From Bacteroides propionicigenes (lineage in GTDB: Bacteria; Bacteroidota; Bacteroidia; Bacteroidales; Bacteroidaceae): a DNA stretch of 55,218 nt. The stretch covers positions 1 to 55,218 of the forward strand of contig NZ_JAHBBW010000019.1 of assembly GCF_018390535.1 (NCBI RefSeq), read 5' to 3'. Shown here piece by piece: positions 42,574-51,223 of the stretch; positions within the stretch are counted from its first letter, which is position 1, and each line of letters begins with the position of its first letter. Under the pieces are notes generated by a model. The model saw nothing but the letters and a program-made list of their open reading frames with translations. It was not told the DNA's origin and did not search any database. The translations under genes and the position numbers were made by a program.

Positions 42574-43762
42574 TCTTTACACCCTTTCGGATAAGTTGAT
42601 CAAGTAAAGAGAATTCAGATTTGAAAGTACGCTTCGATGCCGCCATCTCACACATTTTTTTATAATCAGCCCGATTAGTCTTAACTTCTTTAAGGTAGAT
42701 GAGCAATTCTGTAATTGTGTGAAAATCATAATTCGGATGATTCTTTAATACAAAACCTTCCTTTCCATGGCGTACACTACGAGCATAATCTCCTGAATAC
42801 TCAGTACAAATCATTGGAACGCCTGCAGCAAGGTACTCACATATCTTTGTAGGAGAAGACACTGTGTTTAGTACAAGATCATCCCTCAAAAGGAAACCAG
42901 CATCTAAAAGTTTCAAATATGATGGTACTTCTGCAGGTAGCAGGTCCTTGATGTAATAGTTCTCTACACCCAATGCATCGAGTTGTTTTTGTAAGTTAGC
43001 AGAAATATCAAAACCAGTATAGATTACTAAAAAAATACGATTATCTTGTTTATAGAGTTTGATAGCAAGATCTACAATCAGTTCAATGTTCTGCCAAACT
43101 TGTAGACCTCCGCAATAGCCAAGGACAATTCTATTCTCTGTTAATTTCATCAAATCACCCTCGTAAGCGTTACAATTGTACAACTCAGTGTTAACACCAC
43201 AAGAAATAATCGAATTGGTTGCAATCTTTGTATCAGTATTCTTCTCTAACTGTTTGCAAAGATTCTCGGATACGGTTATACAGACATCAGAATACTTGAT
43301 AGAACAAACTTGGTCGAAAAGGAAATTATCAGAACACCATTTCTTATGTGTAGGTTTCGAAGTATATTCGTAATAGCCATCGCCATGGAAGTCGGTAATA
43401 CGCATAGAAGAGTCGCCAATGAAACGCAAGGGCAAACCATCCACCTCGCTCTGAACCACATCGTAATGTTTGATTGTAGAGTAGAGCCATCCTACTAGAT
43501 ATTTATAATAACGCAGAAGCAAAGCAAGAGGTTTATTCTTGGTCCTTGGAAACAGATAGGGTACAAAAATCCAGTGCACACTATTGTCTACATATTTTTT
43601 CAAAGATTTCCAATAGCTAAGATCCTTGAACAGACATAAAACATCAACTTCGTAACCAGCCTCCTTATAACAATTGATATAACAGTTTAATCTATGCTTA
43701 GCTCCTTCATTCAGATGCATGATAAGACCTGCACCTGAAAAAATTATTAATACTCTAGGCAT
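42566..43762 (-). CDS. Glycosyltransferase (GT-B fold)
   Basis: A 398-residue protein with a GT-B layout. The N-terminal half has LIMHLNEGAKHRLNCYINCY; the donor-binding half has LGYCGGLQVWQNIELIVDLA and PTKICEYLAAGVPMICTEYS. It should transfer one sugar of the repeat unit. It follows the deacetylase gene by 1 bp and overlaps the propeller gene. Confidence 0.85.
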   Translation of the reverse strand: MPRVLIIFSGAGLIMHLNEGAKHRLNCYINCYKEAGYEVDVLCLFKDLSYWKSLKKYVDNSVHWIFVPYLFPRTKNKPLALLLRYYKYLVGWLYSTIKHYDVVQSEVDGLPLRFIGDSSMRITDFHGDGYYEYTSKPTHKKWCSDNFLFDQVCSIKYSDVCITVSENLCKQLEKNTDTKIATNSIISCGVNTELYNCNAYEGDLMKLTENRIVLGYCGGLQVWQNIELIVDLAIKLYKQDNRIFLVIYTGFDISANLQKQLDALGVENYYIKDLLPAEVPSYLKLLDAGFLLRDDLVLNTVSSPTKICEYLAAGVPMICTEYSGDYARSVRHGKEGFVLKNHPNYDFHTITELLIYLKEVKTNRADYKKMCEMAASKRTFKSEFSLLDQLIRKGVKNV

Positions 43763-43763
43763 T

Positions 43764-44753
43764 TTATAATAATGATTTATACATTACAGTATTCGAATAT
43801 TTTGATAAGATTTTTATTGCACGCAAAGCGGACAAACTTAAATCTTTAGGGTGATCTATATAGGTTATCAAATCTTTATCATTAACAAAAAAGGCTAACA
43901 AAATCGATAGAATAGACCTTTGAGACAAAGTGTATCTGGAATAATTAACATAATTATCAGGCTTCGGCTCCTCCTGATAGTCACCTCTTATATGAGTACC
44001 GTCAGTTATACATTTTAAATTATTAAAAACTTTTTTATTAAGCCAGTCTAATCCTTTATAGACAATAGTTCTTCGATAGGAAGAAATTGGCACCTCTATA
44101 AATTCCCCCTTATCATCAGGAATAATTACATCATTTTCATACCTCCACATTTCGCCATCTGGAGAATCTACAAAATTAAAATAGGAATACTTATTCTTAC
44201 CGTATGCTCCTCGTGCTACGGACGAGTCAATCTTGATACCAGCCTCCTTGAATGCTCGTTTTAGGCAGTCGAATGGTTGTACTGCCCATCCACCAGCCCT
44301 GAAAGCAACAATCTTGTACTCTGAATCAACCTCACGCGCAATGTTTGTGAGCAGATTTGTTCCCTCCACAAACATATCTACAATCTCCTTCTCAGAAAAG
44401 CTATTAAGACTGTAGTGACGAAATTCGGAAAAGTCCCATGTACCATCGCCATTATATTTGGCATCTACCCAATGAGGGTGAATATGCAATTCTATGCGGT
44501 GACCTCGGTAAACCATATCCTTGAGTTGATCAATTATGAGTTGATGGTCTGCTAAGGTACGTTCAGTATTCGCTTCTTTCAAATACTTTAGCATCTGCCA
44601 ATCTACGAAAAAGTTACCCTTAAAGCTAACGGAATCCATTGCATCGAGCAGGAGGTTAGTAGGTTCTATCAAGGACCTCAAAACCGTCCCTGATCTATCG
44701 CCAAAGAACAGCTCGTAGTCGTATGAGAGGATGATTTTTTTCTTCTGAAACAT
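43764..44753 (-). CDS. Polysaccharide deacetylase-like protein
   Basis: A 329-residue protein with the NodB-like fold. The first motif is SYDYELFFGD and the metal-binding histidines are in HRIELHIHPHWVD. A WAVQPFDCLKRAFKEAGIKI stretch is the motif 3-4 region. It probably removes acetyl groups from a capsule sugar. It lies directly after the acyltransferase remnant in the operon. Confidence 0.82.
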   Translation of the reverse strand: MFQKKKIILSYDYELFFGDRSGTVLRSLIEPTNLLLDAMDSVSFKGNFFVDWQMLKYLKEANTERTLADHQLIIDQLKDMVYRGHRIELHIHPHWVDAKYNGDGTWDFSEFRHYSLNSFSEKEIVDMFVEGTNLLTNIAREVDSEYKIVAFRAGGWAVQPFDCLKRAFKEAGIKIDSSVARGAYGKNKYSYFNFVDSPDGEMWRYENDVIIPDDKGEFIEVPISSYRRTIVYKGLDWLNKKVFNNLKCITDGTHIRGDYQEEPKPDNYVNYSRYTLSQRSILSILLAFFVNDKDLITYIDHPKDLSLSALRAIKILSKYSNTVMYKSLL

Positions 44754-44756
44754 AAA

Positions 44757-45281
44757 TTATCTGTTACCTGTAAGAACAGGCATTATGGGTTTGAACAATT
44801 TATTTAGTACGTGGTAGTATACTACAGATATTCCATATACCATGAATGGACTCAACAAATACAATAAGCATAGTAGCCATTCATTCTGGAGAGAAAAACA
44901 TTGCTCAAGCTTAATACAAATTGTAGTAGGAGCAATAAACAATCCGCATGCATGTATGGCATATACAAAGAACGAGCTTTTATCGATTATGCTAGGGATG
45001 GTAATGCTGTATCTTTCATTGATTGATTTTGCCAGCCATATCATCGCTATTGCCACTAGTATGGTTGTCATCTGCTGTATGTATCTTAATCCTTCCTGAG
45101 ACTGTGGATACTGATATAGTCCAATGACAATAGATGTTACAGCCAAGAAAACAATAAGCCAATTGAGCCACTCTGAATTTATCAGGCAAAACTCCTTTTT
45201 GTCAACAGCCATATAGGCTCCCAAAGTAAAGAACAGAAATGGACGTAAGTTGGATATAACTGTCAGTTTGCTTGAGTTCAT
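44757..45281 (-). pseudogene. C-terminal remnant of an acyltransferase-3 membrane protein
   Basis: A 174-residue frame from the ATG at 45281 (a TTG start at 45299 is also possible). It has about five membrane segments: NLRPFLFFTLGAYMA, WLIVFLAVTSIVIGLYQ and later ones. They match only the second half of the acyltransferase-3 family, whose full members have about 330-360 residues. The N-terminal half with the catalytic histidine is missing, and the flippase gene ends just upstream. It is therefore probably inactive, or the C-terminal part works alone. Confidence 0.65.
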
Positions 45282-45295
45282 TATTGTTTGTGTTT

Positions 45296-46726
45296 TCAAA
45301 GTTTCTTTTTAACAATATCTATTATTTCTTTCAACGAATCATTTTTCGCTATTATTGACAGACCTACATAGCATACAAAAAACATAAATCCTCCAACAAA
45401 GAATTGCATGTACATATTATCAAAACTATAGACAGGAATTGAAGCAACGAGTACCCCTATGACACCCAATACCAAGCTAGGGGTGAAGTCTTTTATCTGT
45501 TCCCAGATAGATACTCCGATTAGTTTTTTTGTATATGCAGAGTTTAGCACCATAGCCAATAGCCCGTAGCTTGCCTTACCAACACAAAGGCCTATTAGGC
45601 CAAAAGGCACGGATACTATAAGAATCAGGAAGGCAGTAATCTTTTTAATCACCTCCAGTTTGAGGGCTAGATCTGCTCTACCTTTGACATAAATCAGATT
45701 GCGGTTTATGCTGCTAATATGTTCTAACAAAAAGCCACAGCAAAGAATTTGCATAAGCACAATGATATCTGCCCATTTTTCTGTAAGAAGAATTAGCACC
45801 AAAGGTTTTGCAAGAACGAGTAGACCAAGTAACAAGGGCATTATTATGTAGCTGGACAATGATATATATTTGCGATAAACAGAAACCAATTGGCGTTCAT
45901 CGCTTATCTTGCTCATGATTGGAAACGTGACACGCGAAAAAACCTCAATGCAAGTGTATGCAGGCATCGAAGTAAACTGTTCGGCGCGTGAGTAGTAACC
46001 CAACTGAACTGGAGTGCAGAATTTTCCGATTATTATAGGATAGAGATTGGCGTAAATTCTATCAATGATATTGGCTACCATTAAGCGCATACCGAATGGA
46101 AACAAACGGCAAAATGATGATACATCGAAAAAGCATACTGGTTTCCACCTTTGAGTGATGGCATACATACCGGTCATCATAACTGCAGAAGTTAAATATT
46201 GTCCTACCAGAGCCCATACTCCGAACCCCTTATAAGCAAATATAATACCTACTACACCTGAGAATAATGCTGAAATGACAGTAACTTTAGCAACAGCCTT
46301 AAAGTTGACGTCAACAGTCATTCGCACTTTATGTATGGCAGAGAATGAAAATATTATAATTCCCAAACTCTGAATCCTCAGATATAATGTAACATCGTTA
46401 TTGTAGAACAACGATATATAAGGAGCCGCAAAGAACAAAATAAAGTAACAGCATACAGACAGTAAAACATTGAACGTGAATATTGTCGAATAATCACGTT
46501 CAGTCTTATTCTTGTCCTGAATCAGTGCTGTAGCAAAGCCTCCGTCTATAAAGACTTGCGATATTGTGATAAACACAAAGATGATGGCAACGATACCATA
46601 ATCCTCAGGCATAAGGAGGCGAGCCATTATGACACTAATCACAAATTGGACCACCTTTGTTGACGCAGACTCTACGAAGGACCATATTACTCCCTTTACA
46701 GATTTGCTTTTAAGATCTTCTGCCAT
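45296..46726 (-). CDS. Wzx-type flippase
   Basis: A 476-residue protein with about 12-14 membrane segments of the polysaccharide-transport (MOP) family. The start AEDLKSKSVKGVIWSFVESA and VMARLLMPEDYGIVAI are typical of WzxC-like proteins. It moves undecaprenyl-linked repeat units across the inner membrane. It follows LicD by 6 bp. Confidence 0.92.
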   Translation of the reverse strand: MAEDLKSKSVKGVIWSFVESASTKVVQFVISVIMARLLMPEDYGIVAIIFVFITISQVFIDGGFATALIQDKNKTERDYSTIFTFNVLLSVCCYFILFFAAPYISLFYNNDVTLYLRIQSLGIIIFSFSAIHKVRMTVDVNFKAVAKVTVISALFSGVVGIIFAYKGFGVWALVGQYLTSAVMMTGMYAITQRWKPVCFFDVSSFCRLFPFGMRLMVANIIDRIYANLYPIIIGKFCTPVQLGYYSRAEQFTSMPAYTCIEVFSRVTFPIMSKISDERQLVSVYRKYISLSSYIIMPLLLGLLVLAKPLVLILLTEKWADIIVLMQILCCGFLLEHISSINRNLIYVKGRADLALKLEVIKKITAFLILIVSVPFGLIGLCVGKASYGLLAMVLNSAYTKKLIGVSIWEQIKDFTPSLVLGVIGVLVASIPVYSFDNMYMQFFVGGFMFFVCYVGLSIIAKNDSLKEIIDIVKKKL

Positions 46727-46732
46727 ATTAAG

Positions 46733-47473
46733 TTAGTATCTTCCCACTTTTATAATTTGTTCCCAAAAGTTACTTTCTTTACATAATTCTATAGGAATAC
46801 TCCTGAAATTGCGTTCATAAAGCGGTGTCTGATAAACGTTAGGATCAGCATGCGCATTTTTTTTTGGCGTCATGAAATCCTTTCCATAGAGAGTTTTCAA
46901 GATTTCTACTGAGTTACATGGAATTTTAATTTTCTTATTTCTGAACTTCCAAGTCATAGTTGAAGTTTCATAGGGCACAACAACATCTTTTGCTCTAAAG
47001 AGATTCATACTGCTTGAAAACAACCAGTCATATCCCGTGATAGCCAATGGGAGAAAAATGTGCGTTTGTGACCCTACATCTATATATGAGAAATAAATAT
47101 CACATGTTAACCCTTTGAACTTCATAGGAAGTTGGCATCCTTTAAAATCAGAAGCGACAAAAATATTACTGAACTCAAATCCGTGCTTTTTCAAAGAAAT
47201 CAGAAGATTATCTGACAAGCTTCTGATATCAAGTGCCATATCAATATCATCATCATGAGGGATAAAATCATTATTTCTGTATATTCCCAACAAAGTTCCA
47301 AACATAGGAATAAAAGTGATACTAAGTTCGCTAGCTACATCGTAATAAGCTTGTAATGCTTCACCACCAACGTTCTGTAGTAATGTACACGCCTTTTTTA
47401 TCTTTCTCTCTTTTTTTATCTTATCTATTCCTGTAAATTTTAAAATGGAACGAATTAATGTTTTTGCAATCAT
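46733..47473 (-). CDS. LicD-family phosphotransferase
   Basis: A 246-residue protein with the LicD signature GTLLGIYRNNDFIPHDDDID at about residues 59-78. LicD enzymes move phosphorylcholine, or other phospho groups, from a CDP or CMP carrier to a glycan. Directly upstream are genes for making a CMP-linked phosphonate, so it is the best candidate for attaching it to the capsule. It contains no membrane segment. Confidence 0.85.
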   Translation of the reverse strand: MIAKTLIRSILKFTGIDKIKKERKIKKACTLLQNVGGEALQAYYDVASELSITFIPMFGTLLGIYRNNDFIPHDDDIDMALDIRSLSDNLLISLKKHGFEFSNIFVASDFKGCQLPMKFKGLTCDIYFSYIDVGSQTHIFLPLAITGYDWLFSSSMNLFRAKDVVVPYETSTMTWKFRNKKIKIPCNSVEILKTLYGKDFMTPKKNAHADPNVYQTPLYERNFRSIPIELCKESNFWEQIIKVGRY

Positions 47474-47481
47474 ATCAATTA

Positions 47482-48615
47482 TTACTTTACTATGATGTTA
47501 TACAGTAGGCGTACAGTGTTTTTATCAAGCACAATAGGATTATTCTTAAGCCTTGTTGTGTTTATTGAGTTTGTCAGTATTTGTATTGAAGCATTGCGTT
47601 CGTTATCAACTGGATTTACTAATACTAATTTTGACAACATGTCCTTAAATTTACTTATTGCTTCTTGTGTTGTATCACAATTCATTGCCTTAGCTATATC
47701 ATTGAATATACAAATAAGATGTTCTGTTCCTCTTGTATCTACACAATAGTTCTCGTGATACAAATTATCAAGCATATATTTCCATATAACAGGTAAACAC
47801 ACTGCTACTGCATGCCCATGAGGGAATCCATAAAGAGAAGTAATCTTGTAGCTCATGGCGTGAGCAGCTGTGGTTTGAGTGATGTTGATGGCGCGACCGC
47901 TGTAATTAGCTCCCAACATGATATTGGCAGCTGCCTGATCATCGTTCTCAAAGATATACTTCTCCCAGTTCTGCATGATGAGTTCAATCGTCTTACGACT
48001 GTACTCATAGCTTTCTTCAGTAGAGTTGACTGACCACCAAGATTCAATACCTTGACAAAAGGCATCCATCATAGTGCACTTCTTCTGATACTGAGGAAGC
48101 GATTTCAGAACAGATGGCTCCAAAAAGGCGTAATTTGGTAGAATACCATCGTTTGTGACGGTCTGTTTTGCTCCCTCGTAATACATAACAGCATTGTGTG
48201 TGCTTTCACTACCGGTTCCCGCAGTGGTTGGAATGGCGATGAAAGGAATCTTAGTGCCATCAATTTCTACACGTGTATTCACCAAAGGAGGAAGGATTGC
48301 GTCATTTCCCTCTTTAGCCAGTACTGCAAGTTTGATACATTTTGCCACATCTATCGGGCTACCGCCTCCGATAGCCAGAATACCATCGCAGGCCTCTGAT
48401 TTGAATAGTTCAATACCTTTACTTATCTGTTCATACAACGGATTAGGCGTAAATTCGGTGAAATAAATCCTCTCGATATCCAGCAACTTAATCATATCCT
48501 TGAAATTGAGCGATTGATAAGAACGAGAACCGGTAACAATAAATAACTTCTTGCTACCACTCTCATTCAATATCAGAGGCAATTTATTGATTCCCTGAAT
48601 GATATTCTGCTGCAT
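47482..48615 (-). CDS. Iron-containing alcohol dehydrogenase, probable phosphonoacetaldehyde reductase
   Basis: A 377-residue protein of the group III metal-dependent alcohol dehydrogenases. The NAD(P)-binding stretch is ILAIGGGSPIDVAK, and PTTAGTGSES and HAMSYKITSLYGFPHGHAV carry cofactor and metal ligands. It lies between phosphonopyruvate decarboxylase and LicD, in the place where AEP pathways have an aminotransferase. It should reduce phosphonoacetaldehyde to 2-hydroxyethylphosphonate, as PhpC does. This function is inferred from family and neighbours. Confidence 0.85.
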   Translation of the reverse strand: MQQNIIQGINKLPLILNESGSKKLFIVTGSRSYQSLNFKDMIKLLDIERIYFTEFTPNPLYEQISKGIELFKSEACDGILAIGGGSPIDVAKCIKLAVLAKEGNDAILPPLVNTRVEIDGTKIPFIAIPTTAGTGSESTHNAVMYYEGAKQTVTNDGILPNYAFLEPSVLKSLPQYQKKCTMMDAFCQGIESWWSVNSTEESYEYSRKTIELIMQNWEKYIFENDDQAAANIMLGANYSGRAINITQTTAAHAMSYKITSLYGFPHGHAVAVCLPVIWKYMLDNLYHENYCVDTRGTEHLICIFNDIAKAMNCDTTQEAISKFKDMLSKLVLVNPVDNERNASIQILTNSINTTRLKNNPIVLDKNTVRLLYNIIVK

Positions 48616-48627
48616 AACTTAGTTCAA

Positions 48628-49755
48628 TTACTTCTGAAGAAAGGCCATAAGAGCCTCTTTGTTTTGAATAGGAGTCGTAGTAGGACGACCGAGATCCTTG
48701 CGGTTGCCCTTCTTAACACAAATCTGCAGAAGTACAGGACCTTCTGCATTCTTTATTTCAGCAAGTTTTGCTTCGAGTTCCTCCATGGCCTCTACCGAAT
48801 AGGTTACCGCATAACCCACTGCTTTAGCAACGGCACAAAGGTCAATCTTGAGACCAACAGTAGGCTGGCCACCTACAGAGTCGTGTGCACCATTATTGAA
48901 TACTATATGCACATAGTTTTTACACTTCATGCTAGCAGTAATGGCCATATTACCCATATGCATGATGCTAGCACCATCTCCATCAAAGCAATATACTCTA
49001 CGTTCAGGTTTCTGGAGTGCGATACCGAGAGCAATCTGTGAAGCGTGCCCCATAGAACCTACAGTAAGGAAATCACGCTCATGACCCTGGTTCCATGCGG
49101 TACGTGCCTCAAAAAGCTCGCGCGAAATCATACCGGTGGTTGATACGATGCAGGCGTTATCCTCGATGCTCGAAGTTACCTTCCGTATTGCTTCCTCGCG
49201 AGACATGGTGAGGTCGTTCACCTCAATATTCTGAAGTTTGTAGGCATCGAAGGTATCCTTCTCGATAACAAGCGCATAGCACTCGTTGGTAACCTTCATA
49301 AAGTCGACAGCAATCTTGATCTGCTTTGCAACACTCTCTTCGTCCTTAGGCAGGATAGCATAGTTGATACCCATGGTGTTTAACAGACCGGTAGTCACCT
49401 TACCTTGCTTTATATGCTGAGGCTCATCATGTACACCGGGGCGGCCTCTCCAACCGATAACGAGCAGTACAGGAATATTGTATACCTCCTTATCGGTAAG
49501 CGAAGCTAACGGATTGATTATGTTGCCCTCACCGGAGTTCTGCATATAAACTACAGGTACTTTGCCTGTTGCCAAATGATAACCAGCAGCAATACCCATA
49601 GCACCACCTTCGTTAGCAGTAATGATGTTCTGCTCAGCAGGAAGATTGTCGGTAATGTAGGCACAGATATTCTTGAGCAGTGAGTCAGGAACACCAGCAT
49701 AGAAATCTATGCCGTGTTCCTTAAGCGTATTTACGAAAAATTCAGGTCTTATCAT
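48628..49755 (-). CDS. aepY: Phosphonopyruvate decarboxylase
   Basis: A 375-residue thiamine diphosphate enzyme that turns phosphonopyruvate into phosphonoacetaldehyde and CO2, pulling the unfavourable mutase reaction forward. The N-terminal pyrimidine-binding half has ITANEGGAMGIAAGYHLATG (catalytic glutamate). The pyrophosphate-binding half has YCFDGDGASIMHMGN and FNNGAHDSVGGQPT. Length and motifs fit AepY/Ppd. It follows the PEP mutase gene by 9 bp. Confidence 0.95.
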   Translation of the reverse strand: MIRPEFFVNTLKEHGIDFYAGVPDSLLKNICAYITDNLPAEQNIITANEGGAMGIAAGYHLATGKVPVVYMQNSGEGNIINPLASLTDKEVYNIPVLLVIGWRGRPGVHDEPQHIKQGKVTTGLLNTMGINYAILPKDEESVAKQIKIAVDFMKVTNECYALVIEKDTFDAYKLQNIEVNDLTMSREEAIRKVTSSIEDNACIVSTTGMISRELFEARTAWNQGHERDFLTVGSMGHASQIALGIALQKPERRVYCFDGDGASIMHMGNMAITASMKCKNYVHIVFNNGAHDSVGGQPTVGLKIDLCAVAKAVGYAVTYSVEAMEELEAKLAEIKNAEGPVLLQICVKKGNRKDLGRPTTTPIQNKEALMAFLQK

Positions 49756-49764
49756 CGTCGCTGA

Positions 49765-51078
49765 TTAGTTCTTAGTTCCAGGGATAAGTTCGAGAATCTC
49801 CTTGATAGGCATGCAGTACTCAGCAACAGCCTCCTTCGAACGAGAGTGCATAAGGATAGACTTGGCGCAGTTCATCATTGCAGGATAAGAAGCACGAAGC
49901 ATATGGTTAGCATAGATTACTACATTGATACCCCAAGATGCGAGTTCCTCCTCGGTAAACTGGTTGTAAGTGGTAGGTACTACTACAATAGGTACATCGG
50001 CATACTTAGTACGGAACTGGTGACAAAACTCTTTGATGTCCTCACCAGTTTTCTCTTTCGAGTGAATCATGATGCCGTCAACACCAGCCTCAACATAGGC
50101 AAAGCAACGCTTGATAGCATCAGAAATAGGCTTGCCAGCGATGAGCGACTCACAACGAGCAATGATCATAAAGTCATCGGTGATCTGAGCGTTCTTACCA
50201 GCCTTGATCTTAGCACAAAAGCTTTCGATGGTATCCTGAGTTTGGACGGCATCTGTACCGAAGAGCGAATTCTGCTTCAGACCCACTTTATCCTCGATGA
50301 TAACTGCCGATACACCAAGACGCTCAAGAGTACGTACGGTAAATACGAAGTGCTCGAGTTTGCCTCCGGTATCACCATCATAGATGAAAGGCTTGGTAGT
50401 TACCTCAAGAGCATCGTTCAGACCGTGGAGACGAGTAGTCAAATCAACAGCCTCGATATCAGGCTTTCCCTTAGAAGTAGAATCAGTGAGCGAAGAAGCC
50501 CACATACCATCAAACTCACGCCTTACGTTATTCACCTCTACGCAAGTATTCTCAGCGATCAGACCTGTAAGTCCAGAGTGCGACTCAAGTATGCGTACAA
50601 CAGGTTTAGCAGCAATGAGACGGCGGAGACGTTTCATACGAACCTCAGGAGTAGTACCGATTTCCTTCAGACGCTGGTTAAGCATAGAGCTGGAGATACC
50701 TTGGGTGTAAGGAATGTCGATTACCTTACCACCCCACTGCGAGATGCAGTCTATAACGCGCTGGCGAGTTTTCTGCTGAACCCCCTGTTTCCAATCATCA
50801 CCATGGAGTACGTAATCAGGACGTACCTTTTCAAGGTTAGGAACGTAATCAAGAGTAGTTTGAGGTATTACCTCATCAACACCCTTGAGATTAGCAACGA
50901 TCTCACTTCTCTGCTCGTAAGTGAGGTAAGGCAGACGTTTATAGCTAGCGATAGCCTCATCAGTAAGGATACCTACCACCACACGACCAAGTTTCATTGC
51001 CTCGTGAATGATGTTCAAATGACCTGTATGAATGATGTCAGCAGACATACCAACATAGACTGTTTTTTTGTTGTCCAT
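49765..51078 (-). CDS. aepX: Cytidylyltransferase-phosphoenolpyruvate mutase fusion
   Basis: A 437-residue protein with two domains. The first (about 1-140) is a cytidylyltransferase with HTGH (H17, H20) and a QGISSSML loop. The second (about 150-437) is PEP mutase with IIEDKVGLKQNS (262-271) and DGMWASSL, which forms the C-P bond of phosphonopyruvate from PEP. Fused transferases of this kind activate a phosphonate as the CMP ester. Together with the decarboxylase and dehydrogenase it makes a full path to CMP-hydroxyethylphosphonate. A 145-bp gap with hairpins separates it from wecB. Confidence 0.95.
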   Translation of the reverse strand: MDNKKTVYVGMSADIIHTGHLNIIHEAMKLGRVVVGILTDEAIASYKRLPYLTYEQRSEIVANLKGVDEVIPQTTLDYVPNLEKVRPDYVLHGDDWKQGVQQKTRQRVIDCISQWGGKVIDIPYTQGISSSMLNQRLKEIGTTPEVRMKRLRRLIAAKPVVRILESHSGLTGLIAENTCVEVNNVRREFDGMWASSLTDSTSKGKPDIEAVDLTTRLHGLNDALEVTTKPFIYDGDTGGKLEHFVFTVRTLERLGVSAVIIEDKVGLKQNSLFGTDAVQTQDTIESFCAKIKAGKNAQITDDFMIIARCESLIAGKPISDAIKRCFAYVEAGVDGIMIHSKEKTGEDIKEFCHQFRTKYADVPIVVVPTTYNQFTEEELASWGINVVIYANHMLRASYPAMMNCAKSILMHSRSKEAVAEYCMPIKEILELIPGTKN

Positions 51079-51089
51079 AATATTTGTTA

Positions 51090-51111
51090 TTGTAAGTACT
51101 CTATTTAGGAC
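51090..51111. repeat. Copy 1 of a motif found before capsule genes
   Basis: TTGTAAGTACTCTATTTAGG lies 12 bp upstream of the aepX ATG. Near-identical copies lie before ugd (53872-53888) and at 53961-53982. On the transcribed strand the shared core is AATAGARTRCTTACAA. Confidence 0.8.
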
Positions 51112-51150
51112 ACACCCCTTAATTAAGGCACTTTGAAGTGTCCTAATTAA
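51107..51150. promoter_or_regulatory. Alternative hairpins in the wecB-aepX gap
   Basis: AGGACAC (51107-51113) can pair with GTGTCCT (51138-51144). Alternatively CACTT-TG-AAGTG (51129-51140), extended by TTAATTA and TAATTAA arms, forms a longer hairpin. A CCTTAATTAAGG palindrome lies at 51117-51128. The two pairings exclude one another, as in attenuators. Other gaps in this operon are mostly below 20 bp. Confidence 0.5.
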
Positions 51151-51223
51151 TGGGTATGTTAAATAATAAGTTTTGAAATTAACATTGCCTCATTGCCAAA
51201 GTGATTTAGTTGTTACTATTGAA

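Noticed and set aside
49846..51108. A 420-codon open frame on the plus strand opposite the PEP mutase gene
   Set aside because: The opposite strand encodes a clear two-domain enzyme with all motifs; the antisense peptide shows no recognisable domain.
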